This document shows, one piece after another, positions 28,810-38,198 of a stretch of DNA of 64,000 bases. The first letter of the stretch is position 1, and every line of letters starts with the position of its first letter. The DNA comes from Haloterrigena turkmenica DSM 5511 (lineage in GTDB: Archaea; Halobacteriota; Halobacteria; Halobacteriales; Natrialbaceae), in assembly GCF_000025325.1 (NCBI RefSeq), contig NC_013743.1, positions 372,001 through 436,000 on the forward strand, in the 5' to 3' direction. Below the pieces are notes generated by a model. The model saw only the letters and a list, made by a program, of their open reading frames with translations. It was not told the DNA's origin and made no database searches. Position numbers and translations under genes: made by a program.

Positions 28810-30162
28810 CTATCGTTTCAGAACCGTCCCGCGGCGGAGTCGGCCGCGTCCGAATCGATCGCGTCTCGATCGTTCGGTTTCGTCTCGGTCGGTTCCCGAT
28901 CGGTGGGGTCCGTCTCCGTCGCTGACTGCTGTCCACGTCTCCCGCCGACGACGGGAGCCCCTTCGGCGTCGGCTGCCCGCTGCGAGCCGCCGGCCGCCGC
29001 CGGCCGCCGCCGGATCCGAATCGGTTCGACGCCGATTCGGGGGCTCGGCGGCTCGCTCGTCGCCGGCCCGCGACAGCGTCACGGCGAAGACGCTCCCGTC
29101 GGGCCCGGTCTCCGCGAGATCGACGTGCCCGCCGTACCGCGTCGCCAGAATCCGAACGAGGTACAATCCCAGCCCGTGGTTGTCGGATCGCCGGTCGAAC
29201 AGCGTTTCGCGAACGGGCGTCGGAATACCGGGCCCGTTGTCCGCGATCCGGACGGTAACGGTTTCGTCCGTCGTCGCGACCGTCACCTCGACGCGAGGGG
29301 GCTCGCTGTCGTTGTGTTCGACGGCGTTCTCGAGGAGGTTCGCGAAGATCCATCCGATCCCCTCGTTCCCCTCGACGCGCACGTCGGCCGGAACCAACGC
29401 CTCGACCTCGACGTCGTCGAACCGCCGTTCCAGGTCCGTCACCTCGTCGGCCAGGACGTTCTCGAGCGTGACGACGGTGCCGCCCGCCGACGGCTGCGTC
29501 GCGTTCAACATCGCGCGGATATCGTCGATCACGTCGGTCAGTTCCTCGCTCTCGCGGTCGATCGCCTCGAGGGACGCGCGCGTCGAATCGTCGGCGTCCT
29601 CGAGGAGGAGCGTCGCGTGACCGCCGATGATCTGGGTACTGTTGAGCACCTCGTGGCGCAGCAGATCGCTGAGATACGTGAGGAGTTCGCGGTCCTCCTC
29701 GCGTTGCTCGGCGCGGGCCACCGCGGCCGTCGCCTCGACTTCCCGCTGGATCGCTCGCGCTTCGACGTAGCCGACGAGGAAGCCGGTCCCGGCCCCCGCG
29801 TTCAGCGAGAACTGCGCCCAGGCGACGTTGCCGACGAGACCGTTCCAGGGGAAAAACGCCATGACGAAGACGTTGACGGCCAGAAAGCCGATCCCGCCGC
29901 CGAAGCACCACTGAAGGACTCGTCCGTATCGATCGGCACCGATACCGCTCCGAGCGAGCCGGACGCCGGCCCAGACGAGCGCGAGCGCGGGGAGGCAGAC
30001 GGTGACGAACCCGACGACGACGGCTGTCAGGGTGAGCAGCGAACGGAACCAGAGACACCACGCGACGAACACGCCGGCAGACAGGAGTCCGAGGCCGCTG
30101 ACCGTCCAGGGGAACACCCGCGCCGGCCGTTCGCCCCGTCGGCGCCTCGTCGCGCCGCTCAT
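28810..30162 (-). CDS. Membrane sensor histidine kinase
   Basis: A 450-residue kinase starting MSGATRRRRGERPARV. Four to five hydrophobic helices occupy residues about 20-140, followed by a helical linker and the H-box LLRHEVLNSTQIIGGH. The ATPase domain shows the N-box (FANLLENAVEHND), DNGPGIP and SDNHGLGLYLVR. The kinase normally ends at FAVTLSRA near residue 365. Here 85 further residues follow that are extremely Arg-rich and unlike haloarchaeal proteins, beginning next to a 10-bp tandem repeat (28987-29013), so a frameshift near the 3' end is possible. The partner regulator is not adjacent. Confidence 0.85.
   Translation of the reverse strand: MSGATRRRRGERPARVFPWTVSGLGLLSAGVFVAWCLWFRSLLTLTAVVVGFVTVCLPALALVWAGVRLARSGIGADRYGRVLQWCFGGGIGFLAVNVFVMAFFPWNGLVGNVAWAQFSLNAGAGTGFLVGYVEARAIQREVEATAAVARAEQREEDRELLTYLSDLLRHEVLNSTQIIGGHATLLLEDADDSTRASLEAIDRESEELTDVIDDIRAMLNATQPSAGGTVVTLENVLADEVTDLERRFDDVEVEALVPADVRVEGNEGIGWIFANLLENAVEHNDSEPPRVEVTVATTDETVTVRIADNGPGIPTPVRETLFDRRSDNHGLGLYLVRILATRYGGHVDLAETGPDGSVFAVTLSRAGDERAAEPPNRRRTDSDPAAAGGGRRLAAGSRRRRGSRRRRETWTAVSDGDGPHRSGTDRDETERSRRDRFGRGRLRRGTVLKR
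28987..29013. repeat. 10-bp tandem repeat near the kinase 3' end
   Basis: The unit cggccgccgc occurs twice in exact tandem (28991-29010), extended on both sides to about 2.7 copies. The unit length is not a multiple of three, so gain or loss of a copy would change the reading frame of the C-terminal tail of the histidine kinase. Confidence 0.7.
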
Positions 30163-30280
30163 GATCCCCTCACCGACGAACCACCCGCGGGCCGTGACGG
30201 CATCTGCGCTAACCAACTCAGGCCGATGTAATGTCTGTAACGGCTCGGTGGTCGGTCCGTTCGCGGGGACGGGGGCCAGC

Positions 30281-30286
30281 TTTTAT
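30281..30286 (+). promoter_or_regulatory. TATA box of the MBL hydrolase gene
   Basis: The sequence ttttat lies 25-30 nt before the ATG at 30311, as expected for a leaderless transcript. Confidence 0.5.
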
Positions 30287-30310
30287 CTCGGACGCTGACG
30301 GGCTATCAGT

Positions 30311-31237
30311 ATGACCACGGAGATCGGTACGGTACACGAGGTGACGGCTGGCGACTGTGCGGACTGTTACTATATCGACACGGGAATGTACGATACCCCG
30401 GAGTACGGCGCCGTCTACATCGTCGACGACGATCGGCCCGCCGTCGTCGAGACCGGGCTCGGAACGAACCACGAACTGATCCTCGAGGCGCTTGCCGAAC
30501 TCGGCATCGACCGCGAGGAACTCGCGGCCATCGCGGTGACCCACATCCACCTCGATCACGCCGGCGGCGCGGGCTACCTCGCCGAGGCGTGTCCGAACGC
30601 GGACGTCTACGTCCCGTCGCCGGGCGCGGGGCTGCTCGTCGATCCGACGCGGCTGGTCGAGGGGACGAAAGCCGCCGTCGGCGACCAGTGGGAGTTCTAC
30701 GTCGAACCGAAGCCGATCGTCAAGGACCGAATCGTCGAGCTCGAGGACGGCGACGTCGTCGACCTCGGGACCCACGAACTACGCGTCCACGAGGCGCCGG
30801 GCCACGCCTTCCACCAGGTCGTTTTCGAGGACCCCGCGAACGACGCCGTCTTCACGGGTGACGCCGCGGGTATCTGGGTCCCCGAGACCGAGGAAATCCG
30901 GGAGACCTCGCCGCCCTCGGACTTCCACCTGGAGCAGTGCCTCGAGGACGTCGAGACCCTGAAAGCGATCGATCCGGACGTCCTCCTCTACACCCATTTC
31001 GGCCCCCGAGAGGTCGGCGACGACGCCGCGGACGCGCTCGAGGCGTACGCGACCGTCCTCGAGGAGTGGGTCGCGACCGTCGCGGAGAAACGCGCGGAAC
31101 TCGAAGACGACGCGGCCGTGATCGATTATTTCGCCGGCTCCGAGGAGATGGCCGACGTCTGGGGGGAGCGCAAGGCCGGCGCCGAGGCCGCGATGAACGC
31201 GCGCGGCGTCCTCGGCTACCTCGACGAACGCGACTGA
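30311..31237 (+). CDS. MBL-fold metallo-hydrolase
   Basis: A 308-residue protein of the metallo-beta-lactamase fold. The di-metal motif HIHLDHAGGAG (HxHxDH) is near residue 80. Further ligands are expected in APGHAFHQVV and VFTGDAAG, and a late His in LLYTHFGPRE. It begins with a CADCYYID segment typical of a haloarchaeal subgroup. It is a soluble hydrolase, perhaps of the glyoxalase II-like or lactonase type; the substrate is not determined. A TATA-like box precedes the ATG at normal spacing. Confidence 0.88.
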   Translation: MTTEIGTVHEVTAGDCADCYYIDTGMYDTPEYGAVYIVDDDRPAVVETGLGTNHELILEALAELGIDREELAAIAVTHIHLDHAGGAGYLAEACPNADVYVPSPGAGLLVDPTRLVEGTKAAVGDQWEFYVEPKPIVKDRIVELEDGDVVDLGTHELRVHEAPGHAFHQVVFEDPANDAVFTGDAAGIWVPETEEIRETSPPSDFHLEQCLEDVETLKAIDPDVLLYTHFGPREVGDDAADALEAYATVLEEWVATVAEKRAELEDDAAVIDYFAGSEEMADVWGERKAGAEAAMNARGVLGYLDERD

Positions 31238-31415
31238 ACGGACTCGCGTCCGTCGACGGCCGCGGAGCGACCCAACCCGCCGCGAGTTTCCGCTGCAGTC
31301 GGTCGATCGGACCGTACAGGCACTCTCAGCCCGATTTGGAGGCCGAAGCGTGCCCAGAGGCAACTGATCACAGTTTTACCACGTTTTATCGCGCGGGAGG
31401 TACTGTCACGCGTAT

Positions 31416-33374
31416 ATGGACTGGCGGGACGCGGAACGAGAGTACGAGGACGAGACGATCCGGGAGACGACGCTCGGACGGATGTTCGAACGCTCGGCCG
31501 AGCGAAACGCGAATCGACCGGCCCAGCGGTACAAGGGCGGCATCTACGATCGATCACTGACCGATTCGGTGATCCGGTCCGCGACTCCCGGCGAGTTTCG
31601 TCCGCTCTCCTACGCCGAGATGCGCGATATCGTGCGCAAGCTCTCGGCGGGCTTTCACGACCTCGGTGTCGACGCCGGCGACCGCGTGGGCCTGTTCGCG
31701 AACACCCGGATGGAGTGGGCCCAGTGTGACTTCGCCCTGCTCAGCGCGGGCGCCGCCGTCACGACCGTCTACACGAGTTCCTCGCCGAGACAGGTCGAGT
31801 ACTTACTCGACGACCCAGACGCCGACGCCGTCGTCGTCGAGAACGCGGCCCTCCTCGAGCGGGTCCTCGAAGTCGAGGACGAACTCGACCTCGAGTTCGT
31901 CGTCTCGATCGACGAGCTCGACGGCTACGACGACCGCGACGACATCTACACCTTAGACGAGGTCTACGACCGCGGCGCGGAGACGTTCGACCTCGAGGCC
32001 TACGAGAAGCGACTCGACGCGGTCGAACTGGACGATCTGGCGAGTCTGATCTACACCAGCGGGACCACGGGCCAGCCCAAGGGCGTCCAGCTCACCCACT
32101 GGAACTTCCGGTCGAACGTCAACGCGATCCGCAAGCGGTTCGCGCGCCGACCGGACCGGGACGACGACGTACCGACGTTAGACGAGGAGTCCCTGGCGAT
32201 GTCGTACCTGCCGCTGGCCCACGTCTTCGAGCGGACGGCGGGTCACTTCGTGCTGTTCGCCAGCGGCTCCTGTATCGCCTACGCGGAGAGTCCGGACACG
32301 CTCCAGGAAGACTTCAGCGCCGTCGGGCCGACGACGGCCACGAGCGTCCCCCGCGTCTACGAGAAGATCTACGACGGCATCCGCGAGCAGGCCAGCGAGT
32401 CCGGCGCGAAACGGAAGATCTTCGAGTGGGCGACCGACGTCGGCGTCGCGTACCAGCGGGCCGACTCGCCCGGGCCGATTCTCCGGGCCAAGCAGGCGCT
32501 CGCCGACAAACTCGTTTTTTCGACGGTCCGCGAGGCGCTCGGCGGTGAGATCGATCTGCTGATCAGCGGCGGCGGCAGCCTCTCGCCGGAGCTCTGCCAG
32601 CTCTACCACGCCATGGGGTTGCCCATCTTCGAGGGGTACGGACTGACCGAGACCGCGCCGGTCGTCTCGACGAACCCGCCGGACGCCACGAAGATCGGCA
32701 CCATCGGGCCGGCGCTGTCCAACGTCGATCTGCGAGTCGACGAGACCGTCGCCGACCAGGAGGCGTTCGACGGTGACCCCGGCGAGGTCGGCGAACTCCT
32801 CGTTGCGGGGCCGAACGTCACCGAGGGCTACTGGAACAAGCCCGGCGCGACCCAGGGCGCGTTCACGGAGGACGACGACGGCGAGCGGTGGTTCCGCACC
32901 GGCGACATCGTCCACCTCCGGCCCGACGGCTACCTCGAGTTCCGCGATCGACTCAAGCAGCTCATCGTCCTCTCGACGGGGAAGAACGTCGCGCCTGGGC
33001 CGATCGAGGACGCCTTCGCGGCCAGCGAGGTCGTCGAGCAGGCGATGGTCGTCGGCGACGGCGAGAAGTTCATCGGCGCTCTGCTGGTCCCCAACACGGC
33101 CCACGTCCGTGAGTGGGCCGACGAGGAGGGGATCGACCTGCCCGACGACCCCGAAGCGATGTGCGACGACGAGCGCGTCCGCGAGCACGTCCAGGAGGAA
33201 GTCGACCGCGTCAATCAGCAGTTCGAGAAACACGAGACGATCAAGCGGTTCGAACTCGTTCCCCAGGAGTTCACCGAGGAAAACGACATGCTGACGCCGA
33301 CGATGAAGAAGAAACGGCGAGTCATCCTCGAGCGGTTCGAGGACCGCGTCGACCGGATCTACGCGGACGACTGA
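31416..33374 (+). CDS. Long-chain fatty acid-CoA ligase (AMP-forming)
   Basis: A 652-residue acyl-adenylate enzyme that activates a carboxylic acid with ATP and couples it to CoA. Core motifs are LIYTSGTTGQPKGVQLTH (phosphate-binding loop), FEGYGLTETAPVVSTNP (A5) and WFRTGDIVHLRPDGYLEFRD (A7-A8), ending with a Lys-rich MKKKRRVILERF. Length and the long N-terminal module match FadD15-type ligases. Haloarchaea lack fatty-acid membranes but many encode such ligases for degradation of acids. It stands alone between the MBL and antiporter genes. Confidence 0.92.
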   Translation: MDWRDAEREYEDETIRETTLGRMFERSAERNANRPAQRYKGGIYDRSLTDSVIRSATPGEFRPLSYAEMRDIVRKLSAGFHDLGVDAGDRVGLFANTRMEWAQCDFALLSAGAAVTTVYTSSSPRQVEYLLDDPDADAVVVENAALLERVLEVEDELDLEFVVSIDELDGYDDRDDIYTLDEVYDRGAETFDLEAYEKRLDAVELDDLASLIYTSGTTGQPKGVQLTHWNFRSNVNAIRKRFARRPDRDDDVPTLDEESLAMSYLPLAHVFERTAGHFVLFASGSCIAYAESPDTLQEDFSAVGPTTATSVPRVYEKIYDGIREQASESGAKRKIFEWATDVGVAYQRADSPGPILRAKQALADKLVFSTVREALGGEIDLLISGGGSLSPELCQLYHAMGLPIFEGYGLTETAPVVSTNPPDATKIGTIGPALSNVDLRVDETVADQEAFDGDPGEVGELLVAGPNVTEGYWNKPGATQGAFTEDDDGERWFRTGDIVHLRPDGYLEFRDRLKQLIVLSTGKNVAPGPIEDAFAASEVVEQAMVVGDGEKFIGALLVPNTAHVREWADEEGIDLPDDPEAMCDDERVREHVQEEVDRVNQQFEKHETIKRFELVPQEFTEENDMLTPTMKKKRRVILERFEDRVDRIYADD

Positions 33375-33478
33375 TCGGCCGTGCCGCATCGAAGTTCGTC
33401 GACGTCGACCGCCTCGTCGGATCGACGTCAACGACCGATATCCGACGGCGTCGCGCGGTTCTCACAGGAGTTAACCGC

Positions 33479-33556
33479 ATGGAACGACTCGAGTCGACAC
33501 GAATGGACGTGCCAGCGACATCCCGACTGCTCACGGACCGACAGTCGCGACTATGA
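33479..33556 (+). CDS. Short upstream ORF coupled to the antiporter gene
   Basis: A 25-residue ORF whose TGA overlaps the antiporter ATG (ATGA at 33553-33556). A Shine-Dalgarno-like AGGAG lies 8 nt before its ATG. Composition is ordinary and no family is recognised. It may only serve to bring ribosomes to the antiporter start, or it may be chance. Confidence 0.35.
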   Translation: MERLESTRMDVPATSRLLTDRQSRL

Positions 33557-35433
33557 CGGCGGCAGAAGGCGGTAATCTACTGGTACTGATCGCCACGATC
33601 GTCGGTCTCGGCGTCATCTCGCAACTGCTGTCCGCCCGGTTTCGGGTCCCGAGCGTCCTCTTTCTCATCATCTCCGGTGTCGCCATCGGTCCGGAGGGGC
33701 TCGGCCTGTTGACGCTCGACTCCTTTGGCGAAAGCGGGCTCTCGACGATCGTCGGGCTGAGCGTCGCTATCATCGTGTTCGAGGGCGCGTTTCACCTCAA
33801 GGCAACCAAGATCAAGGAGGCACCGTCGGCCGTCCTGCGGCTGACCACGGTCGGCGCGGCGATCGCCTTCCTCGGCACCGCCGCCGCGGTTCGGTTCTTC
33901 CTCGAGGCCAACTGGGACATCGCGCTGTTAATCGGCGCGCTGCTGATTGCGACGGGGCCGACGGTGATCACGCCGATTTTGAAAGTGGTTCCCGTCCGCG
34001 ACCGAGTCGCCGCCACCCTCGAGACCGAGGGGATCGTCAACGACGTGACGGCGGCGATCCTCGCGGTTGTGCTGTTCAAGGCGATGACCGTCCGGGAACT
34101 GACCGCCGACATCTACCTACAGTTGTTCGCCGAACGACTCGGAACGGGACTGCTCGTCGGCGTCGTCGTCGCCGCGATCGTCTGGGCGGTGCTCCAGTAC
34201 GTCGACATCTCGCCGGACGACGCGCCGCGGAACGCGCGGCTGCTGACACTGGCGGGCGCGATCGTCGCCTTCGGCACGGCCGACTACGTGTTCGCGGAGG
34301 CCGGCGTCGCAGCGGCCGCGACGGCGGGACTGATCCTCGGCAACGCCAACCTCCCCTACGAGGAGGAGATCGAGGCGTTCAAGGGCGACGTGACGCTGCT
34401 CGTCCTCTCGTTCGTCTTCATCACGCTCGCGGCCCTGCTCGAGTTCGACCAGCTGTTCGCGCTCGGACTCGGCGGTGTGGCCGTCGTCGTGGCCGTCATG
34501 CTCGTCCTGCGGCCGCTGCTGGTCTTCCTCTCGACGCGCGGCGACCGATTCACCTTCGAGGAGACGGTGTTCATGAGCGCCGTCGGCCCGCGCGGGATCA
34601 TTCCGGCGTCGGTCGCGACGCTGTTCGCCATCCGATTGCAGACCGAGGCGCCGCCGACGAACGCGGCCGGTGCGGACCTGCTCGTCGGCACGGTCTTCCT
34701 CGTCATCCTCGTGACGGTCGTCCTCGAGGGCGGATTCGCCAGACAGATCGCGGAGAAACTCGACGTAATTCCAATGCGTGTACTCATCATCGGCGGCGGC
34801 CGCGTCGGTCGCTCGCTGGCAGAACGACTCGAAGCGCGCGGCGAAAACGTGGTCATCATCGAGGCGGATCTCGCTACCCTCGAGGCTCTTCGCAACGAGG
34901 GGTTCACCGCCCGTCGGGGTGACGGGACCGACGTCGACATGTTACGCGAGGCGGGCGCCGAGAACGCCAAGACCGTCGTCGCGGCGACCGGCGACGACGA
35001 CGCGAACCTGCTCGTGGCACAGCTCGCGAAGTCGAACTTCGACGTCGAGAACGTGATCGCCCGGGCGAACAACCCGTCGAACGCGTCGGCGTTCGAGGAC
35101 CTGGGCGTCCAGACCATCTCGGCGGCCGAGTCGACCGCGTGGGCGATCGACAACCAGATAGAGCGGCCGGCGCTCTCGAACTGGATGTCCGAACTCGGCC
35201 GCTCCGGCGACGTCCAGGAGATCGAGATCACCGACGACGCCCTCGTCGGCGAGCGGATCGTCGACATCGGCGACGACCTCCCCAACGGCGTCCTCATCGC
35301 GCTCGTGAGCCGGAACGGCACCAGCGAGGTGCCCACGCCCGACGTCGAACTGCAGCGGGGCGATCACATCACGCTCATCGGTCGCAACGAGGCGGTAAGC
35401 GAGGCGATCGAGCGGTACGGCAAGCCGGTGTAG
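33553..35433 (+). CDS. Cation:proton antiporter with TrkA-N and TrkA-C domains
   Basis: A 626-residue protein. Residues about 1-400 form a CPA-type antiporter with 11-13 membrane helices (GVAIGPEGLGL, LLIATGPTVITPILK, VGPRGIIPASVATLFA), of the NhaP/KefB kind, moving Na+ or K+ against protons. A cytoplasmic TrkA-N Rossmann domain follows (VLIIGGGRVGRSLAERLE), then a TrkA-C domain (IEITDDALVGERIVDI). Nucleotide or ligand binding by these domains probably gates transport. The ATG overlaps a short upstream ORF. It is convergent with the MgtE pair. Confidence 0.92.
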   Translation: MTAAEGGNLLVLIATIVGLGVISQLLSARFRVPSVLFLIISGVAIGPEGLGLLTLDSFGESGLSTIVGLSVAIIVFEGAFHLKATKIKEAPSAVLRLTTVGAAIAFLGTAAAVRFFLEANWDIALLIGALLIATGPTVITPILKVVPVRDRVAATLETEGIVNDVTAAILAVVLFKAMTVRELTADIYLQLFAERLGTGLLVGVVVAAIVWAVLQYVDISPDDAPRNARLLTLAGAIVAFGTADYVFAEAGVAAAATAGLILGNANLPYEEEIEAFKGDVTLLVLSFVFITLAALLEFDQLFALGLGGVAVVVAVMLVLRPLLVFLSTRGDRFTFEETVFMSAVGPRGIIPASVATLFAIRLQTEAPPTNAAGADLLVGTVFLVILVTVVLEGGFARQIAEKLDVIPMRVLIIGGGRVGRSLAERLEARGENVVIIEADLATLEALRNEGFTARRGDGTDVDMLREAGAENAKTVVAATGDDDANLLVAQLAKSNFDVENVIARANNPSNASAFEDLGVQTISAAESTAWAIDNQIERPALSNWMSELGRSGDVQEIEITDDALVGERIVDIGDDLPNGVLIALVSRNGTSEVPTPDVELQRGDHITLIGRNEAVSEAIERYGKPV

Positions 35434-35483
35434 ACGGCCGTCCGGCGATCGTCAGCCGGCGTCCGGTACGCGAACCGAGACGG

Positions 35484-36101
35484 TCAGAGCACGACCGTCA
35501 CGACGCCGAAGAGGATGAGCACGCCCGTGATATCGCAGACGTTCGTGACGATGGGGATCGTCGTGTCGTCGGGGTCGTAGCCGAATCGATAGGACAGGTA
35601 CACCGAGACCGTACTGACGAGGACGACCCAGACCGCCAGCAGCATTCCGCTGACGATCGTGATCACCAGCAGCGTTCCGAGTCCGAGGTTCCCGCCGAGG
35701 ACGTTGCCGATCCCCCACGCGGCGAACCCCAGCATGACGAAGACGGTCGCCGCCAGCCCGATCACGGCGCCGACGTTCGCCCGGATGTCGGGGTTGGTCG
35801 GCGAAAACTCGAGCGTCCCGAGGTGTAACTGGGTCGACAGCCGCGCGCACATGATCGATCCCAGGTTGCCCGCCGTGCCGATCATCACCGGGACGAGGAC
35901 GAGCAGCGACGGATACGACAGCAACTGCTCCTCGAACGACTCGAGGACGGTCCCCGAGACCATCTGCAGGATCGACAGCGCGAGCAATAGCGGAACGAGC
36001 GTCGAGACGATTCCGCTGACGGTCCACTCGCGAGGAAGGTTCTCCTGCGGGAGTTCCTCCGTCGGCTCGTCGCCGCGACGGACGTCGCCGCCGGCGCTCA
36101 C
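35484..36101 (-). CDS. MgtE/SLC41-type magnesium transporter half, second protein
   Basis: A 205-residue membrane protein with one MgtE transmembrane domain of five helices. Motifs include VPVMIGTAGNLGSIMCARLS, the Asn/Gly-rich pore segment, and RANVGAVIGLAATVFVM. It begins at GTG 36101 (VSAGGDVRRGDE), whose GTGA overlaps the stop of the upstream partner by 4 nt. The longer open frame upstream is Arg-rich shadow. No cytoplasmic N or CBS domain is present, as in the two-domain SLC41-like form, here split in two genes. Confidence 0.85.
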   Translation of the reverse strand: MSAGGDVRRGDEPTEELPQENLPREWTVSGIVSTLVPLLLALSILQMVSGTVLESFEEQLLSYPSLLVLVPVMIGTAGNLGSIMCARLSTQLHLGTLEFSPTNPDIRANVGAVIGLAATVFVMLGFAAWGIGNVLGGNLGLGTLLVITIVSGMLLAVWVVLVSTVSVYLSYRFGYDPDDTTIPIVTNVCDITGVLILFGVVTVVL

Positions 36102-36697
36102 AGCACCACCCCCGCGACCCAGATGCCGATCAGCAGGAAGGCGACGCCGAAGACGTCGCCGACGGTCGTCACGACCGGGCCGATGACGTTGTCCGGATCG
36201 AGACCGCGGCGGTACCCCTTGAAGATCACCGTCAGCAACACCCCCAGCATCGCGAACGCGGAGAGCAGGGCGGCGACGATCAGGACGACGAGCAACTCGA
36301 GGAGGTTCGCCTCCCGACCCAGCACGAGCGACACGCCCCAGCTCAACACCGCAATGAACACGGAGACGATCATCCCGTTGCAAAAGGAGGCGACGATGGC
36401 GTTTCGCAGGCGATCGTTCCACTCGAAGTGGGGATCGATCAGCCCCTGATGGAGACCGCTCGAGAGGCGCGCGCCCAGCGAGCCGTAGACGCCGCCCCGC
36501 GTCGCGAGGAAGGCCGGCAGCAACAGCAGGATTCCGGGGACGCTCTCGATCCCCTCGCGCATGGTCTCGGTGCCCAGCAGCGTCCCGGAGAACAGTCCCG
36601 CGACGAGGCTGACGAGGATGACCGGTAGCGCCTGCCTATAGACGTCGATGGCCGAGTCGTGGCCCAGCATCTGTCTGAAGGTCTGTGGCCGCTGCAT
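36098..36697 (-). CDS. MgtE/SLC41-type magnesium transporter half, first protein
   Basis: A 199-residue membrane protein with one MgtE domain. LLLPAFLATRGGVYGSLGARLSSGLHQG corresponds to the pore region and DPDNVIGPVVTTVGD to the conserved magnesium-site Asp segment. With the overlapping downstream gene it would form a heterodimer equivalent to one two-domain transporter. It begins MQRPQTFRQMLGHDS. The cation (Mg2+ or Co2+) is assumed from the family. Confidence 0.87.
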   Translation of the reverse strand: MQRPQTFRQMLGHDSAIDVYRQALPVILVSLVAGLFSGTLLGTETMREGIESVPGILLLLPAFLATRGGVYGSLGARLSSGLHQGLIDPHFEWNDRLRNAIVASFCNGMIVSVFIAVLSWGVSLVLGREANLLELLVVLIVAALLSAFAMLGVLLTVIFKGYRRGLDPDNVIGPVVTTVGDVFGVAFLLIGIWVAGVVL

Positions 36698-37006
36698 TAA
36701 GCGTTGGTCTCTCCGACGGTCGCGCCCTGTCCCATTCGTGGGTTGTCACGGAATCACGGGCGACTCGAGAAACAGAGCGGCGTCGCGTCGGTGAGGGTTG
36801 ACGAATCAGTTCCACTCGCCACGTCGCTCGCCAGCGCGCTATGACAGTCGTCGATACTCTGATTTCGGTATTCAGAACGACGGCTGAAGTTGAACCCGCT
36901 CGATTCGGTAACTACGTCTGCGTACTGTTCGATGTTCTCTATTACATGACACTCAGATTACGCCGTCACCATAACTGCTTATGGAGCGAGAAGATGTCTC
37001 TCCTCT
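36698..37006. other. Divergent intergenic region, no convincing gene
   Basis: About 310 nt. A 60-codon frame at 36841-37023 overlaps the next gene and has no family character. A TATA-like cttatgg near 36976-36983 lies 24-31 nt upstream of the ATG at 37007. Confidence 0.45.
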
Positions 37007-37726
37007 ATGACCGATTCGAGTAACGACGAGTTCGACCCAACAGCACCAGACCAACGGGAGATTGGCCGCGAAATGGTTGACGACAGTACGGGACTCGGTT
37101 CGGTGATGGCCCACGCCTATCGCGGAGAGATAGATCGAGTAGGGACGTGGCGGCAGCGCCTCGATGAGTCAACGACGTGGGCGGTGACGCTGATGGCAGC
37201 AATCTTGACGTGGGCGTTTTCGAGTACCGATAACCCACACTATATCTTGCTGATCGGGATCGTTGTCGTCACCATCTTTCTGGGCATCGAAGCACGGCGG
37301 TACCGGGACTACGATGTCTTTCGCTCTCGTGCTCGAGTCATCCAAGAGAACCTGTTCGCAAACGCCCTCGACCCGTCCCAAGGGACTGAAAGTCACGACT
37401 GGCGGGCGGAACTGAGCAGGGACTATCGTAGGCCGACGTTGAAAGTCTCGTTATATGAAGCACTCGCAAACCGGCTCCAGCGTGTGTACCTTGCTCTGCT
37501 CAGTGTCCTATTGGTCGCATGGGTCTTCAGGATTACAGCGTTCGCGCCGCGCCAAGACTGGCTGACAACCGCTGGAATCGCCCGTATCCCCGGGATTGCT
37601 GTGGTTGTCGTTGTGGGTGTGTTCTACGTCGTACTGCTGGGCGTCACCTTCTGGCCCCGCGAGCGCCATGCCAAGGGTGAATTCCGTGAAGGGGACTCGG
37701 ACGACTGGAAAGAGACAGACCGATAA
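37007..37726 (+). CDS. DUF2270-type integral membrane protein
   Basis: A 239-residue protein. The pattern MAHAYRGEIDRVGTWRQRLDESTTWAVT, then two close helices, then EARRYRDYDVFRSRARVIQENLFANAL is what I recall for DUF2270. Four membrane spans are likely (residues about 61-78, 81-98, 162-180, 195-215). The role of the family is unknown. Slightly lower GC than neighbours. A TATA-like box precedes the ATG. Confidence 0.75.
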   Translation: MTDSSNDEFDPTAPDQREIGREMVDDSTGLGSVMAHAYRGEIDRVGTWRQRLDESTTWAVTLMAAILTWAFSSTDNPHYILLIGIVVVTIFLGIEARRYRDYDVFRSRARVIQENLFANALDPSQGTESHDWRAELSRDYRRPTLKVSLYEALANRLQRVYLALLSVLLVAWVFRITAFAPRQDWLTTAGIARIPGIAVVVVVGVFYVVLLGVTFWPRERHAKGEFREGDSDDWKETDR

Positions 37727-37808
37727 ATCCGTTATCTGTATCGGTCACCAAGTTTTCGTGATTACCTCTTGTAGGAATGCTCCAAACGGTGGGTGGACAC
37801 GATGCGAT

Positions 37809-38050
37809 TCAGTCGCCGGACAGGTGCTTCCCACGAGCGATGACATACATAAGTGCGCTCCCCGCATCGACGGCGAGGATAAATTCCCGATCACTGCCAG
37901 TATCGCAGCTGGACCCTGAGCACCGAGCAAGAATACAAGAGTGAACGAGACGAGACTGACGAGCGCGAACGCACCGATGAGTTTGCCGAGCGGGACTGCT
38001 TCGTATCGAATCCAAGACTATCGTCGCAACGGCCCGGCGGCGTGAGGGAG
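37809..38050 (-). pseudogene. Frameshifted remnant of a membrane protein
   Basis: No intact gene is present, but three minus-strand frames give protein-like pieces that run on from one another. RRAVATIVLDSI is followed in another frame by YEAVPLGKLIGAFALVSLVS and TLVFLLGAQGPAAILAV, and in a third by REFILAVDAGSALMYVIARG, ending GKHLSGD and a TGA at 37809-37811. The middle part is a convincing pair of hydrophobic helices. At least two frameshifts would be needed. The family is not recognised. Confidence 0.4.
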
Positions 38051-38198
38051 TGCTCGCCATCCATTGTCCGCTTCGATGTCCGAGTGTTTGCGCGTTGTAC
38101 TGCTGGGCGTCCAAGCAGACCATATTCCGTATCAGGAATGTTCCCACTCCCTCGGTGGTGGACCGGGGTATAGAGGGCTGTAGTCCCTACTAGTAGTG

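Noticed and set aside
36841-37023. A 60-codon plus-strand frame before DUF2270
   Set aside because: Overlaps the DUF2270 start and lacks family character.
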